This document shows, piece by piece, positions 16,047 to 24,240 of a DNA stretch of 64,000 nucleotides. Position numbers and translations under genes: made by a program. The stretch is from Variovorax sp. OK212 (lineage in GTDB: Bacteria > Pseudomonadota > Gammaproteobacteria > Burkholderiales > Burkholderiaceae_C): the NCBI RefSeq assembly GCF_900112425.1, contig NZ_FOLP01000002.1:763672-827671 (forward strand), read 5' to 3'. How positions within the stretch are numbered: the stretch's first letter is position 1; each line of letters begins with the position of its first letter. A model generated the notes under the pieces. It was not told the DNA's origin and ran no database searches. It saw nothing but the letters and a program-made list of their open reading frames with translations.

Positions 16047-16390
16047 GGCGCGAGCAGGCGCGTGAGCGCGCGGATGTCGGCCGCGGCGGCCAGCCGCGCG
16101 GCGTTTTCGATGGCGCGGTAATGCTTGACGATCTCTTCGCCCACCGGCGTGAGCGCCGTGCCGCCGCCGCGCGAACCGCCGGCGGCGGTGTTCACGGCGG
16201 GCGAGGCCAGCGTCTGGTTCATCTCGTCGATCAGCATCCAGGCGCGCCGGTACGACATGCCGAGCAGCCGGGCGGCCGCGGAAATCGAGCCGGTCTCGGC
16301 CACGGCTTCGAGCACGGCGATCTTGCCGGGGCCGATGGCGATGGTCTCGTCCCTATAGATGCGCAGGCGAAACTGGACTTTGGATTTCAT
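16043..16390 (-). CDS. ModE-like winged-helix DNA-binding protein without molybdate domains
   Basis: This 115-residue protein equals the N-terminal half of ModE: LRIYRDETIAIGPGKIAVLEAVAETGSISAAARLLGMSYRRAWMLIDEMNQ, then GGSRGGGTALTPVGEEIVKHYRAIE. E. coli ModE carries two C-terminal TOBE domains that sense molybdate; they are absent here. The protein may respond to the metal in another way or regulate without it. Likely targets are modBAC or the divergent lipoprotein gene. The assignment to the family is strong; the role is inferred. Confidence 0.88.
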   Translation of the reverse strand: MKSKVQFRLRIYRDETIAIGPGKIAVLEAVAETGSISAAARLLGMSYRRAWMLIDEMNQTLASPAVNTAAGGSRGGGTALTPVGEEIVKHYRAIENAARLAAAADIRALTRLLAP

Positions 16391-16501
16391 GTTGGCGCGA
16401 AGCGTAAACCAATGCGGGCCGCCATTGTCCGCCCGCGGCAGGCCGGGTCGCTATGCAAGAATGAATACGACGCACCCGCTTCGGGGAAACGAGGAGTTCC
16501 A

Positions 16502-17095
16502 GTGAAAGACCGCACCCTGTTCCTGGCCGTGACCGGCATCGTGTTGGCGCTGCTTGCGGGTTGCGCTTCAAGTCCGCCTGCCCCAGCCGCGCCGTCCGCC
16601 GCCCCGATGACGCCGGTGGCCCCGATGGCGCCGCATGCCGCGCACGGTGCGCCCGCCGCGAACGAAGCCGTCTCGCCCTCCTTCACCGTCTCGGGCGCCG
16701 TCGGCAGGCGCGCCACCTTCGACCTCGCCGCGCTGCAGGCCATGCCCGCCGTCACGCAGACGGCCGGCGGCAACAGCTACACGGGCGTGAGCCTGTGGAG
16801 CTTGCTGAACGACGCGTCGGTCGGCCTGAAGCCCGACACCGCGGCGCGCAACCCGGTGCTGTCGATGTATGCGGTGGTGGTCGGCAGCGACAGCTACCGC
16901 GCGGTGGTCTCGCTGGCGGAGATCGCACCCGAATCCGGCAACCGCGTGGCGCTGGTTGCCTACAGCCTGAACGGCATGCCGCTGGGTCGCAACGGCATGG
17001 CGCGGCTGGTGATGGCCGGCGACGTGAAGCCGGGCCGCTCGGTGGCCCGGCTGGCCGCGATCGAAGTCTTCGCGGCGCAGCCTTCGGGCCGGTGA
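16502..17095 (+). CDS. Lipoprotein with a molybdopterin-oxidoreductase-like domain
   Basis: This 197-residue protein starts at a GTG (16502) after an SD-like GAGGAG and has a lipobox LALLAGC, so it should be anchored to a membrane. A Pro/Ala-rich linker leads to a domain like the small sulfite-oxidase / YedY-type molybdopterin-binding family: FTVSGAVGRRATFDLAALQAMPAV, YTGVSLWSLLNDASVGL and VALVAYSLNGMPLGRNGMARLVMAGDVKPGRSV. There is no Cys in the mature domain beyond the lipid Cys, so the usual Mo ligand is missing. It may be a binding or assembly protein. It is divergent from the ModE-like gene. Confidence 0.75.
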   Translation: MKDRTLFLAVTGIVLALLAGCASSPPAPAAPSAAPMTPVAPMAPHAAHGAPAANEAVSPSFTVSGAVGRRATFDLAALQAMPAVTQTAGGNSYTGVSLWSLLNDASVGLKPDTAARNPVLSMYAVVVGSDSYRAVVSLAEIAPESGNRVALVAYSLNGMPLGRNGMARLVMAGDVKPGRSVARLAAIEVFAAQPSGR

Positions 17096-17109
17096 TCCCT
17101 CAAGGGATC
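17094..17109. terminator. Short hairpin between convergent lipoprotein and MFS genes
   Basis: A perfect palindrome, GATCCCT followed by CA and AGGGATC, overlaps the lipoprotein stop and precedes the convergent MFS stop at 17120. It could act as a weak terminator in both directions, but no T run follows. Confidence 0.35.
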
Positions 17110-17119
17110 GGCTGGCGGA

Positions 17120-18817
17120 TCAGTTGAAGAACTTCGCCGCGCTCACCAGCGTCTTGTAGACGCCCCAGGCCAGCGGAATGCCCACGGCCACCCAGGCCAG
17201 CGCCACCACCAGCGGGCTCACCGCGTCGGCGCGGCCCGAGCCGCTGCCCACTTCGGCCGCCGAGGCCTTCTCGTGCGCCAGCTTCTTCTCGACGGCCAGT
17301 TCGGCGTCGGTCATGAAGTGCTTGTCGGCCACCGGGCGCACCAGCAGGTTGGCGATGAAGCCGATCACCAGCATGCCCACCAGGATGTACATGGTCTGGT
17401 TGTAGACCTGCTCGCGCGGCAGGCCCAGGCCCAGCTGGTACTCGCGCATGTAGTTCACCACCACCGGGCCCAGGATGCCGGCCGTGGCCCACGCGGTGAG
17501 CAGGCGGCCATGGATGGCGCCCACGAACTGCGTGCCGAACAGGTCGGCCAGGTAGGCCGGCACCGTGGCAAAGCCGCCGCCGTACATCGACACGATGACG
17601 CAGCAGGCGCCCACGAACAGCAGCTTGCTGCCCGCGCCGGCCGACGAGGGAATGCTCGCGTACAGGATGGCGCCGAGCACGAAGAACACCGTGTAGGTGA
17701 GCTTGCGGCCCAGCTTGTCCGACATGCTGGCCCACACGAAGCGACCACCGATGTTGAACAGCGACAGCAGCGCCGTGAAGCCGCCCGCCACCACCGCGAT
17801 GGCCGCGAGCTGCGCCTTGTCGAGCTGGCCGTACCTGGCCGGCAGGTCGATCAGCGCGCCGCCGAACACTTCCTGCAGCATCGGCGAGGCCATGCCGATC
17901 ACGCCGATGCCGGCGCTCACGTTCATGCACAGCACCAGCCACACGAGCCAGAACTGGGGAATGCCCCAGACCTTCTTCACGTGCACGTGGCGCTGCGTGA
18001 TCATGGTGTTGGTGGTCTGCGCCGGGGGCGGCGTCCAGCCTTCGGGCTTCCAGCCCGAGGGCGGCACGCGGTAGCCCAGCGCGCCGGCCATCATGAAGAC
18101 GAAGTAGCCGAGCGCCATGATCACGAAGGTCTGCATCACGCCCACGTCGGTGGCCGTGCTGAAGCGCTTCATGAGGTCCACGGCCAGCGGCGAGCCGATC
18201 ATCGCGCCGCCGCCGAAGCCCATGATGGCCATGCCGGTGGCCATGCCGCGGCGGTCGGGGAACCACTTGATCAGCGTGCTCACCGGCGAGATGTAGCCCA
18301 GCCCCAGGCCGATGCCGCCGATCACGCCCGAGCCGAGGATCATCAGCCAGAACTGGTGCAGGTGAATGCCCAGCGCCGACAGCAGCATGCCGCCGCACCA
18401 GCACAGCGCCGACACCACGCCGGCCTTGCGCGGGCCGGCGCGCTCGAGCCAGCCGCCCCACAGGGCCGCCGAGCAGCCGAGGAACACGAAGAACAGCGTG
18501 TACATCCAGCCGAGCGTGGCCACGCGCCAGTCGCAGGTGGTGGCGAAGAGCTCGGCGAAGAAGCTCATGTCCTTGGCGCAGGCCTGTGCGCCGGTGCCGG
18601 CCGTGCCGAGCGCCTTCGACAGCGGCAGCCAGAACACCGAGAAGCCATAGGCCATGCCGATGCAAAGGTGGATGGCCAGCGCGGCCGGGGGCACCAGCCA
18701 GCGGTTGAAGCCGGGGCCCGCGATGATGCGTTCCTTGTCCAGGAAACCGGGTTGCTGCTGCACCCCGCCTCCGTTGATGCGATCTCCCTCGAGAACGCCT
18801 GCAGATGAGCCTGCCAT
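17120..18817 (-). CDS. OFA-family MFS transporter (oxalate/formate antiporter type)
   Basis: This 565-residue protein has the 12-helix MFS pattern, long for the superfamily because of a central loop and a hydrophilic tail. Segments such as LAIHLCIGMAYGFSVFWLPLSKALG, GSGVIGGIGLGLGYISPVSTLIKWFPDRRGMATGMAIMGFGGGAMIG and IGGRFVWASMSDKLGRK are typical of the oxalate/formate antiporter family. A strong SD (AAGGAG) precedes the ATG at 18817. Near formate dehydrogenase genes it may move formate, oxalate or another carboxylate. The substrate is not fixed by sequence. A LysR gene lies upstream on the same strand. Confidence 0.85.
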   Translation of the reverse strand: MAGSSAGVLEGDRINGGGVQQQPGFLDKERIIAGPGFNRWLVPPAALAIHLCIGMAYGFSVFWLPLSKALGTAGTGAQACAKDMSFFAELFATTCDWRVATLGWMYTLFFVFLGCSAALWGGWLERAGPRKAGVVSALCWCGGMLLSALGIHLHQFWLMILGSGVIGGIGLGLGYISPVSTLIKWFPDRRGMATGMAIMGFGGGAMIGSPLAVDLMKRFSTATDVGVMQTFVIMALGYFVFMMAGALGYRVPPSGWKPEGWTPPPAQTTNTMITQRHVHVKKVWGIPQFWLVWLVLCMNVSAGIGVIGMASPMLQEVFGGALIDLPARYGQLDKAQLAAIAVVAGGFTALLSLFNIGGRFVWASMSDKLGRKLTYTVFFVLGAILYASIPSSAGAGSKLLFVGACCVIVSMYGGGFATVPAYLADLFGTQFVGAIHGRLLTAWATAGILGPVVVNYMREYQLGLGLPREQVYNQTMYILVGMLVIGFIANLLVRPVADKHFMTDAELAVEKKLAHEKASAAEVGSGSGRADAVSPLVVALAWVAVGIPLAWGVYKTLVSAAKFFN

Positions 18818-18885
18818 AAATCTCCTTGATTACCGGATGTGTAACTTTTTGCTGAATCCGGGCCGCGGAGTGTGAGTGAGCGCTT

Positions 18886-18914
18886 CATGCGCCGTCAAAT
18901 TCGAACAGCGCATG
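18886..18914. promoter_or_regulatory. Inverted repeat upstream of the OFA transporter, candidate LysR operator
   Basis: Perfect 7-bp arms CATGCGC (18886-18892) and GCGCATG (18908-18914) flank a 15-base spacer, a layout common for LysR-type regulators. It lies about 70 bases upstream of the transporter start and just after the LysR gene end. Binding is inferred only. Confidence 0.4.
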
Positions 18915-18959
18915 GCCCGATTCAATAAGTAAATGGAGCCCCTTTTTCGGGGCGTTGCT

Positions 18960-19904
18960 TCACGCTCCGAGCGTGCCGCTGTGCTGCTGCACCTGCGCCT
19001 GCCACTCGGGCGTGTCCATGAAGGCCAGCGCGGCCTCGAGCGCGCGCGAGGCACGCACGCCGTCCTGCGTCATGAAGCCGATGGGGGTGCGCACCTCGGG
19101 CGCCACCAGCGGCAGCGCCTCCAGTTCGCGGTGGCTGCGCACGGCGGCCACCATGCCGCCGGGCAGCACGCTGCTGACCGTGCCCACGCTCACCGCCAGC
19201 GCCAGCGCCAGCACCGAGTTGGTCTCGATGGCCGGCGCCGCCGGCACGCCGGCCTCGCGCAGCGCCTGGTCGACGATGGCGCGGTTGTGCATGTCGGGCG
19301 TGAGCAGGCACAGCGGCAACCGGCCGGCCTCGGCCCAGGTCATGGGCTTGCCGATGCGCAACTGGTCGGCCGACGGCTTCTTCGCGCGGCGCAGCAGAAA
19401 GTAATGCTCGATGCTCTGCGGCCACGCCGTGAGCTTGATGCCCGGCAGGTGCATGCGTTCGGTGTAGCCCAGCGCCAGGTCGATCGAGAGGCTCTCCAGC
19501 CCCATCTCGAGGTCTTGCGAACTCATCGACAGCACGGCCGGCACGATGCCCGGATGCCGCTGCTGCAGCAGGGCCGCGAAGCGCGAGAGCATGGGAACGG
19601 CCGTGGGCACGGCCGCCATGCGCAGGCGCCCGTGCGGGTCGCCCGCCTCGCTGCGCAGCTCCTGCAGCAGCACCTCGTTGTCGCGCAGCATGCGTTGCGC
19701 GGTGGCCAGCACGCGCTCGCCTTCGTGCGTGAGGCCGACGTAGACGCGGGCACGCTTGACGATGACCACGCCGAACTCGCTCTCCAGCGCACGCAGCGCG
19801 TTGGACAGCGCAGGCTGCGTGATGTGGCAGGCCTGCGCCGCGCGGCCGAAATGCTTGTGCTCGTTCAGCGCCACCAGGTAGCGCATCGAGGCGAGCAGGT
19901 TCAT
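18960..19904 (-). CDS. LysR-family transcriptional regulator
   Basis: This 314-residue regulator has the LysR winged-helix N-terminus (MRYLVALNEHKHFGRAAQACHITQPALSNALRALESEFGVVIVKRAR) and a periplasmic-binding-like effector domain (AAVPTAVPMLSRFAALLQQRHPGI and LALAVSVGTVSSVLPGGM). The DNA-reading helix is the QPALSNALRALE segment. The effector is unknown. It is upstream of the OFA carrier on the same strand and could control it. A GC hairpin (GCCCC/GGGGC, 18936-18951) follows the stop without a T run. Confidence 0.92.
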   Translation of the reverse strand: MNLLASMRYLVALNEHKHFGRAAQACHITQPALSNALRALESEFGVVIVKRARVYVGLTHEGERVLATAQRMLRDNEVLLQELRSEAGDPHGRLRMAAVPTAVPMLSRFAALLQQRHPGIVPAVLSMSSQDLEMGLESLSIDLALGYTERMHLPGIKLTAWPQSIEHYFLLRRAKKPSADQLRIGKPMTWAEAGRLPLCLLTPDMHNRAIVDQALREAGVPAAPAIETNSVLALALAVSVGTVSSVLPGGMVAAVRSHRELEALPLVAPEVRTPIGFMTQDGVRASRALEAALAFMDTPEWQAQVQQHSGTLGA

Positions 19905-19918
19905 TCTCCGCTTGCTCT

Positions 19919-21010
19919 CTAGGTGTTCTTGCTGATCGAGATCGTCGGGAACTTGGCCGAGAAGTCCTTCGCCTTCTCGGCGATGCCCACGGCCACGCGG
20001 CGCGCCACGGCCTTGTAGATGCCGGCCACGTCGCCTTCGGGGTCGGACACCACGGTGGGCGCGCCGCTGTCGGCCTGCAGGCGGATCTTGATGTCCAGCG
20101 GCAGCGCGCCCAGGTATTCCATCTGGTACTCGGCGGCCATCTTCTTGCCGCCGTCCGCGCCGAAGATGTGTTCGGCATGGCCGCAGTTCGAGCAGATGTG
20201 CACCGCCATGTTCTCCACGATGCCCAGGATCGGCACGCCGACCTTCTCGAACATCTTGATGCCCTTCTTGGCGTCGAGCAGCGCGATGTCCTGCGGCGTG
20301 GTGACGATCACCGCGCCCGTCATCGGCACGCGCTGGCTCAGCGTGAGCTGGATGTCGCCGGTGCCCGGGGGCATGTCGACGATCAGGTAGTCCAGGTCTT
20401 TCCAGTTGGTCTGGCGCAGCAGCTGCTCCAGCGCCTGCGTGGCCATGGGGCCGCGCCAGATCATGGCCTGGTCGGCGTCGACCAGGAAGCCGATCGACAT
20501 GACCTGCACGCCGTGGCGCTCCATGGGCTCCATGGTCTTGCCGTCGGCGCTGTCGGGGCGGCCTTCGATGCCCATCATCATGGGCTGGCTCGGGCCGTAG
20601 ATGTCGGCGTCCAGCAGGCCCACGGTGGCGCCCTCGGAGGCCAGCGCCAGCGCCAGGTTGGCCGCCGTGGTGCTCTTGCCCACGCCGCCCTTGCCCGAGG
20701 CCACCGCGATGATGTTCTTCACGTTGGGCATCAGCTGCACGCCGCGCTGCACCGCGTGGCTGATGACCTTGGTGACGATGTTGACCGACACGTTCTCCAC
20801 GCCCGGCACCGCCTTGGCGGCCGCCACCAGCGACTTGCGGATGGCCGCGTGCTGGCTCCTGGCGGGGTAGCCCAGTTCGAGGTCGAACGAGACGTCGCTT
20901 TCCGAGATCTGCAGGTTCTTGAGCGACCGGCTCGCCACGAATTCCTTGCCGGTGTTAGGGTCTGCGACGGCCTTGAGCGCGTCCATGAGCCCTTCTGGGG
21001 TGAGTGCCAT
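19919..21010 (-). CDS. apbC: ApbC (Mrp/NBP35), Fe-S cluster carrier ATPase
   Basis: This 363-residue P-loop ATPase has an N-terminal MIP18-like domain (about 1-85), the deviant Walker A GKGGVGKST, the motif LLDADIYGPSQP and a CSNCG pair that binds a bridging 4Fe-4S cluster in the family. ApbC delivers Fe-S clusters to target enzymes; in this genome region QueE and NadA are examples of possible clients. The start ATG at 21010 fits the family length. It is divergent from the patatin gene. Confidence 0.95.
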   Translation of the reverse strand: MALTPEGLMDALKAVADPNTGKEFVASRSLKNLQISESDVSFDLELGYPARSQHAAIRKSLVAAAKAVPGVENVSVNIVTKVISHAVQRGVQLMPNVKNIIAVASGKGGVGKSTTAANLALALASEGATVGLLDADIYGPSQPMMMGIEGRPDSADGKTMEPMERHGVQVMSIGFLVDADQAMIWRGPMATQALEQLLRQTNWKDLDYLIVDMPPGTGDIQLTLSQRVPMTGAVIVTTPQDIALLDAKKGIKMFEKVGVPILGIVENMAVHICSNCGHAEHIFGADGGKKMAAEYQMEYLGALPLDIKIRLQADSGAPTVVSDPEGDVAGIYKAVARRVAVGIAEKAKDFSAKFPTISISKNT

Positions 21011-21108
21011 TGATCAAACTCCTGAATGGCCGGTAGTCTAAGGGGCTCTCCGGGGCCGCACCGCGCGGCCCCCTCAATAGCCCGACAAGCCTGACAACGA
21101 ACAAAAGA

Positions 21109-22305
21109 ATGACAGAGACAAGCCCCGTCACCGGCCTCCTGCTCACCGGAGGCGGCGCCCGGGCCGCCTACCAGGTCGGCGTGCTGGAAGCCATTGCCGA
21201 AATCCGGCGCGCCGCCGGCCCCGCGGTCACCGGCACCGGCAACCCCTTTCACGTGATCACCGGCACCTCGGCCGGCGCCATCAACGCGGCCGCTCTGGCC
21301 TGCGGCAGCGACAACTTCGACCACGTGGTGGCGCACATCGCCGAGGTGTGGGGCCGGTTTCGCGCCGAGCAGGTGTACCGCGCCGATTCGCTCTCGGTCA
21401 TCGGCAGCGGCGCGCGCTGGCGCATGCTGCTGGGCCTGGGGCGCTTCGCGGCCAACTGGATGCGCATCAAGCCGAAGTCGCTGCTCGACAACACGCCGCT
21501 GGCCGAGCTGCTGCAGCGCATGGTGCCGCTGGAGCGCCTGCCGCAGCTCATGCAGCAGGGCCACGTGCAGGCGCTGGCCGTGACGGCGTCGAGCTACAGC
21601 TCGGGCGAGCACGTGACCTTCTTCGAGGCGGCCGTGCCGATGGAGCCGTGGGTGCGCTCGCAGCGGCTGTCGGTGCGCGACCGCATCACGCACCAGCACC
21701 TGATGGCCTCCTCGGCCATTCCCTTCGTGTTCCCGGCCACGGCGCTGCCGATGCAGGGCCATACCGAGTACTTCGGCGACGGCTCGATGCGGCAGTCGGC
21801 CCCCATCGCGGCGGCCATCCACCTGGGCGCGCAGCGCATCCTGGTGATCGGCGCGGGCCGCATGCACGAGCCGCGCGACACCGACGCGCCCAACACCCAC
21901 AGCGGCTACCCGACCATGGCGCAGATCGCGGGCCATGCGCTCTCGAGCATCTTCCTGGACGCGCTGGCGGTGGACATCGAGCGCCTGCGACGCATCAACC
22001 ACACGCTGGGGCTGATTCCCGAAGAGGTGCGCGCCTCCAGCTCGCTGCGCCCGCTCGACCTGCTGGTGATCTCGCCCTCGGAACGGCTGGACGTGATCGC
22101 GGCGCGCCATGTCGACGCCCTGCCCGGCGCGGTGCGCCACCTGCTGGGCGGCTCCAAGGTGGCGGCCGACGTGAAGGGCGGCGCGCTGGCCAGCTACCTG
22201 CTGTTCGAGGCGGCCTACACGCGCGAGCTGATGGCGCTGGGCCGCGCCGACGCGATGAAGCAGCACGGCGAGGTGCTGCGTTTCTTCGGCTGGAACGCGG
22301 CCTGA
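21109..22305 (+). CDS. Patatin-like phospholipase
   Basis: This 398-residue protein has the patatin oxyanion motif TGGGARAAYQVG, the nucleophile elbow GTSAG and the catalytic Asp in FGDGS. It has no signal peptide. Related proteins hydrolyse membrane phospholipids or neutral esters. The C-terminal third (EEVRASSSLRPLDLLVISPSERLD onward) is typical of proteobacterial cytoplasmic patatins. Its 3' end is 37 bases from the convergent hybrid kinase stop. Confidence 0.9.
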   Translation: MTETSPVTGLLLTGGGARAAYQVGVLEAIAEIRRAAGPAVTGTGNPFHVITGTSAGAINAAALACGSDNFDHVVAHIAEVWGRFRAEQVYRADSLSVIGSGARWRMLLGLGRFAANWMRIKPKSLLDNTPLAELLQRMVPLERLPQLMQQGHVQALAVTASSYSSGEHVTFFEAAVPMEPWVRSQRLSVRDRITHQHLMASSAIPFVFPATALPMQGHTEYFGDGSMRQSAPIAAAIHLGAQRILVIGAGRMHEPRDTDAPNTHSGYPTMAQIAGHALSSIFLDALAVDIERLRRINHTLGLIPEEVRASSSLRPLDLLVISPSERLDVIAARHVDALPGAVRHLLGGSKVAADVKGGALASYLLFEAAYTRELMALGRADAMKQHGEVLRFFGWNAA

Positions 22306-22342
22306 CCGGCCCTCGCTTCGGCCTGCACCTTCAGCTTCGCTT

Positions 22343-24175
22343 TCAGCGCGCGGCGCCCTGCGCCGACACCAGCGTCGACATCGTTCGCAGCAGCGTCTCG
22401 GCCACCACCGGCTTGAACAGCACCGGCACGCCGGACTCGCGCACGCGCTGCAGCCGGTGCGGCGCGGTCTCGCCGGTCACCAGCAGCAGCGGCACGCGCC
22501 CGTCCAGCCGCTGCTGCAGGCGCAGCCCGGCATCGAGCCCGTCGGCGCCGTCGGCCAGCCGGTAGTCGCACAGCAGCATGTCGAAGGGCTGCTGCTCGGC
22601 CTCGGCGCGCGCCAGTTCGTCCACGGCGCCGGCCTCGTCGGCCACGGTGCGCACGTCGATCGCATGAAAGCGAAGCAGGCCGGTCATGGCGGCGCGGATG
22701 TCGGCCTCGTCGTCGATCAGCAGCACGCGCCGCGGCAGGCCCGCGAGCACGCCGGCGGGCGGCGGCTGCGCTGCGGCCTCGGCCAGTGCGCTGGCAGCCG
22801 CGCCCAGCTGCGGCGCCGCCCCCGGCACCACCACCCGGAAATGCGTGCCGCGCCCGAAGCGCGACTGCAGCCGCACCGGGTGCGCGAGCAGCCGCGACAG
22901 CCGCTGCACGATCGACAGGCCGATGCCCAGCCCCCGCGAGCGGTCGCGCCCCGGGTTGCCCACCTGGTAGAACTCCTCGAAGATGCGGCCCGACTGCTCG
23001 GGCGCGATGCCCATGCCGGTGTCGCGCACCTCGATCCACACGGCGTCTGCGCGTTCGCGCGCCATCACCGTCACGCCGCCGCGCGCGGTGTACTTGAGCG
23101 CGTTGTCGACCAGGTTCGACAGCATGCGGTGCAGCAGCTCGGGGTCGCTGCGCACCCACAGCCGGCTGGCGCGCACGCGCAGCTGCAATGCCTTCTGCTC
23201 GGCGAGCGGGCCGAAGGTGAAGTTCAGCCGCAGGAACAACGCGTCGAGCTGCACCGGGTGCACCACGGGCATGACCACGCCGGCGTCGAGCCGGGACACG
23301 TCGAGCATGGTGTCCAGCGACATGCCCAGCGCATCGACGGCGCGCATCAGGCGCTCGGCGTTCTGACCCTCGGGGCGGTCGCGCAGCTCGTTGCGCAGCG
23401 CGGCGCCGAACAGCGCAATGGCATGCAGCGGCTGGCGCAGGTCGTGGCTGGCGGTGCCCAGGAAGCGGGTCTTCTCGGCGCTGGCGCTCTCGGTGGCGGC
23501 GATCTGGTGGCCCAGGCGCGCGGCCAGCGCCTCGTTCTCGAAGCGCAGCATCAGCGCGTCGGTGAGGATGCGGTTCTGCTGGATGCCCGTGCGCAGCGTG
23601 AGGCCCAGGTGCGCCGCGCCGAAGGCCGCCAGGAACAGGTGCAGCGCATCGCCCTGCCAGGCCAGCGCCACGATGAGCCCGAGCATCATCGGCAGGCCGT
23701 AGCCGAACAGCGCGGGCTTCAGCGGCCAGAGCGCCTGCATGGCGCGGGTCCAGCTGCTCATGATGACCACCACCAGCAGCGTGGTGATGGCAGGGTGCTG
23801 GCTCGACACGACGAACAGCGGCGCGGGTGCGGTCGCTGCGCTGACCAGCGTCACCTGCCACGTGTAGCGGCGCGCCCAGTGCGCGCTCCCGGCGGCGGGA
23901 ATGCCCGGGTGCCAGCCCGGCGAGAACAGCACATACAGGTCGACCGCGACGATCAGCACCATCCAGAACAGCGCCCATGCCGCACCGTGCTGCAGGTAGA
24001 ACATGGCACCGAGCGCCACCGCGAAAGCCATGTGCGCGGCGATCGACACCCGCCGCGAGGCATACACCGAGGCCACGTGCTCGCGCAGCACGCGCTGGCC
24101 GAGTGCGCGGTCGTCGGCGTGGTCGTGGGTGCGGGTGTGGGCGTGGGCGGTCGTTTCGCCCGCGGCCGGCGTCAT
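22343..24175 (-). CDS. Membrane hybrid sensor histidine kinase with receiver domain
   Basis: This 610-residue kinase has four or more hydrophobic helices (about residues 45-190) as sensor, then a HisKA box with the phospho-His in ASHDLRQPLHAIALFGAAL, an HATPase domain (NLVDNALKY, DTGMGIAPEQSGRIFEEFYQ, GLGIGLSIV) and a C-terminal receiver with its Asp in MLLCDYRLADG. The ATG at 24175 was chosen because the longer reading frame to 24286 would run into the neighbouring gene. A His-rich N-terminal stretch (HAHTRTHDHADD) could bind metal. The signal is unknown; no partner regulator lies beside it. Confidence 0.9.
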   Translation of the reverse strand: MTPAAGETTAHAHTRTHDHADDRALGQRVLREHVASVYASRRVSIAAHMAFAVALGAMFYLQHGAAWALFWMVLIVAVDLYVLFSPGWHPGIPAAGSAHWARRYTWQVTLVSAATAPAPLFVVSSQHPAITTLLVVVIMSSWTRAMQALWPLKPALFGYGLPMMLGLIVALAWQGDALHLFLAAFGAAHLGLTLRTGIQQNRILTDALMLRFENEALAARLGHQIAATESASAEKTRFLGTASHDLRQPLHAIALFGAALRNELRDRPEGQNAERLMRAVDALGMSLDTMLDVSRLDAGVVMPVVHPVQLDALFLRLNFTFGPLAEQKALQLRVRASRLWVRSDPELLHRMLSNLVDNALKYTARGGVTVMARERADAVWIEVRDTGMGIAPEQSGRIFEEFYQVGNPGRDRSRGLGIGLSIVQRLSRLLAHPVRLQSRFGRGTHFRVVVPGAAPQLGAAASALAEAAAQPPPAGVLAGLPRRVLLIDDEADIRAAMTGLLRFHAIDVRTVADEAGAVDELARAEAEQQPFDMLLCDYRLADGADGLDAGLRLQQRLDGRVPLLLVTGETAPHRLQRVRESGVPVLFKPVVAETLLRTMSTLVSAQGAAR

Positions 24176-24240
24176 GGCCCGGCACGGCGCGAGCCGGGGC
24201 ACTGCGGAGGGAGGAAGCGGCGGGAGGTCACCCGCCCATG

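Noticed and set aside
17094..17109. A strong intrinsic terminator between the lipoprotein and the MFS gene
   Set aside because: The palindrome has a short stem and no T run, so it is kept only as a weak candidate.
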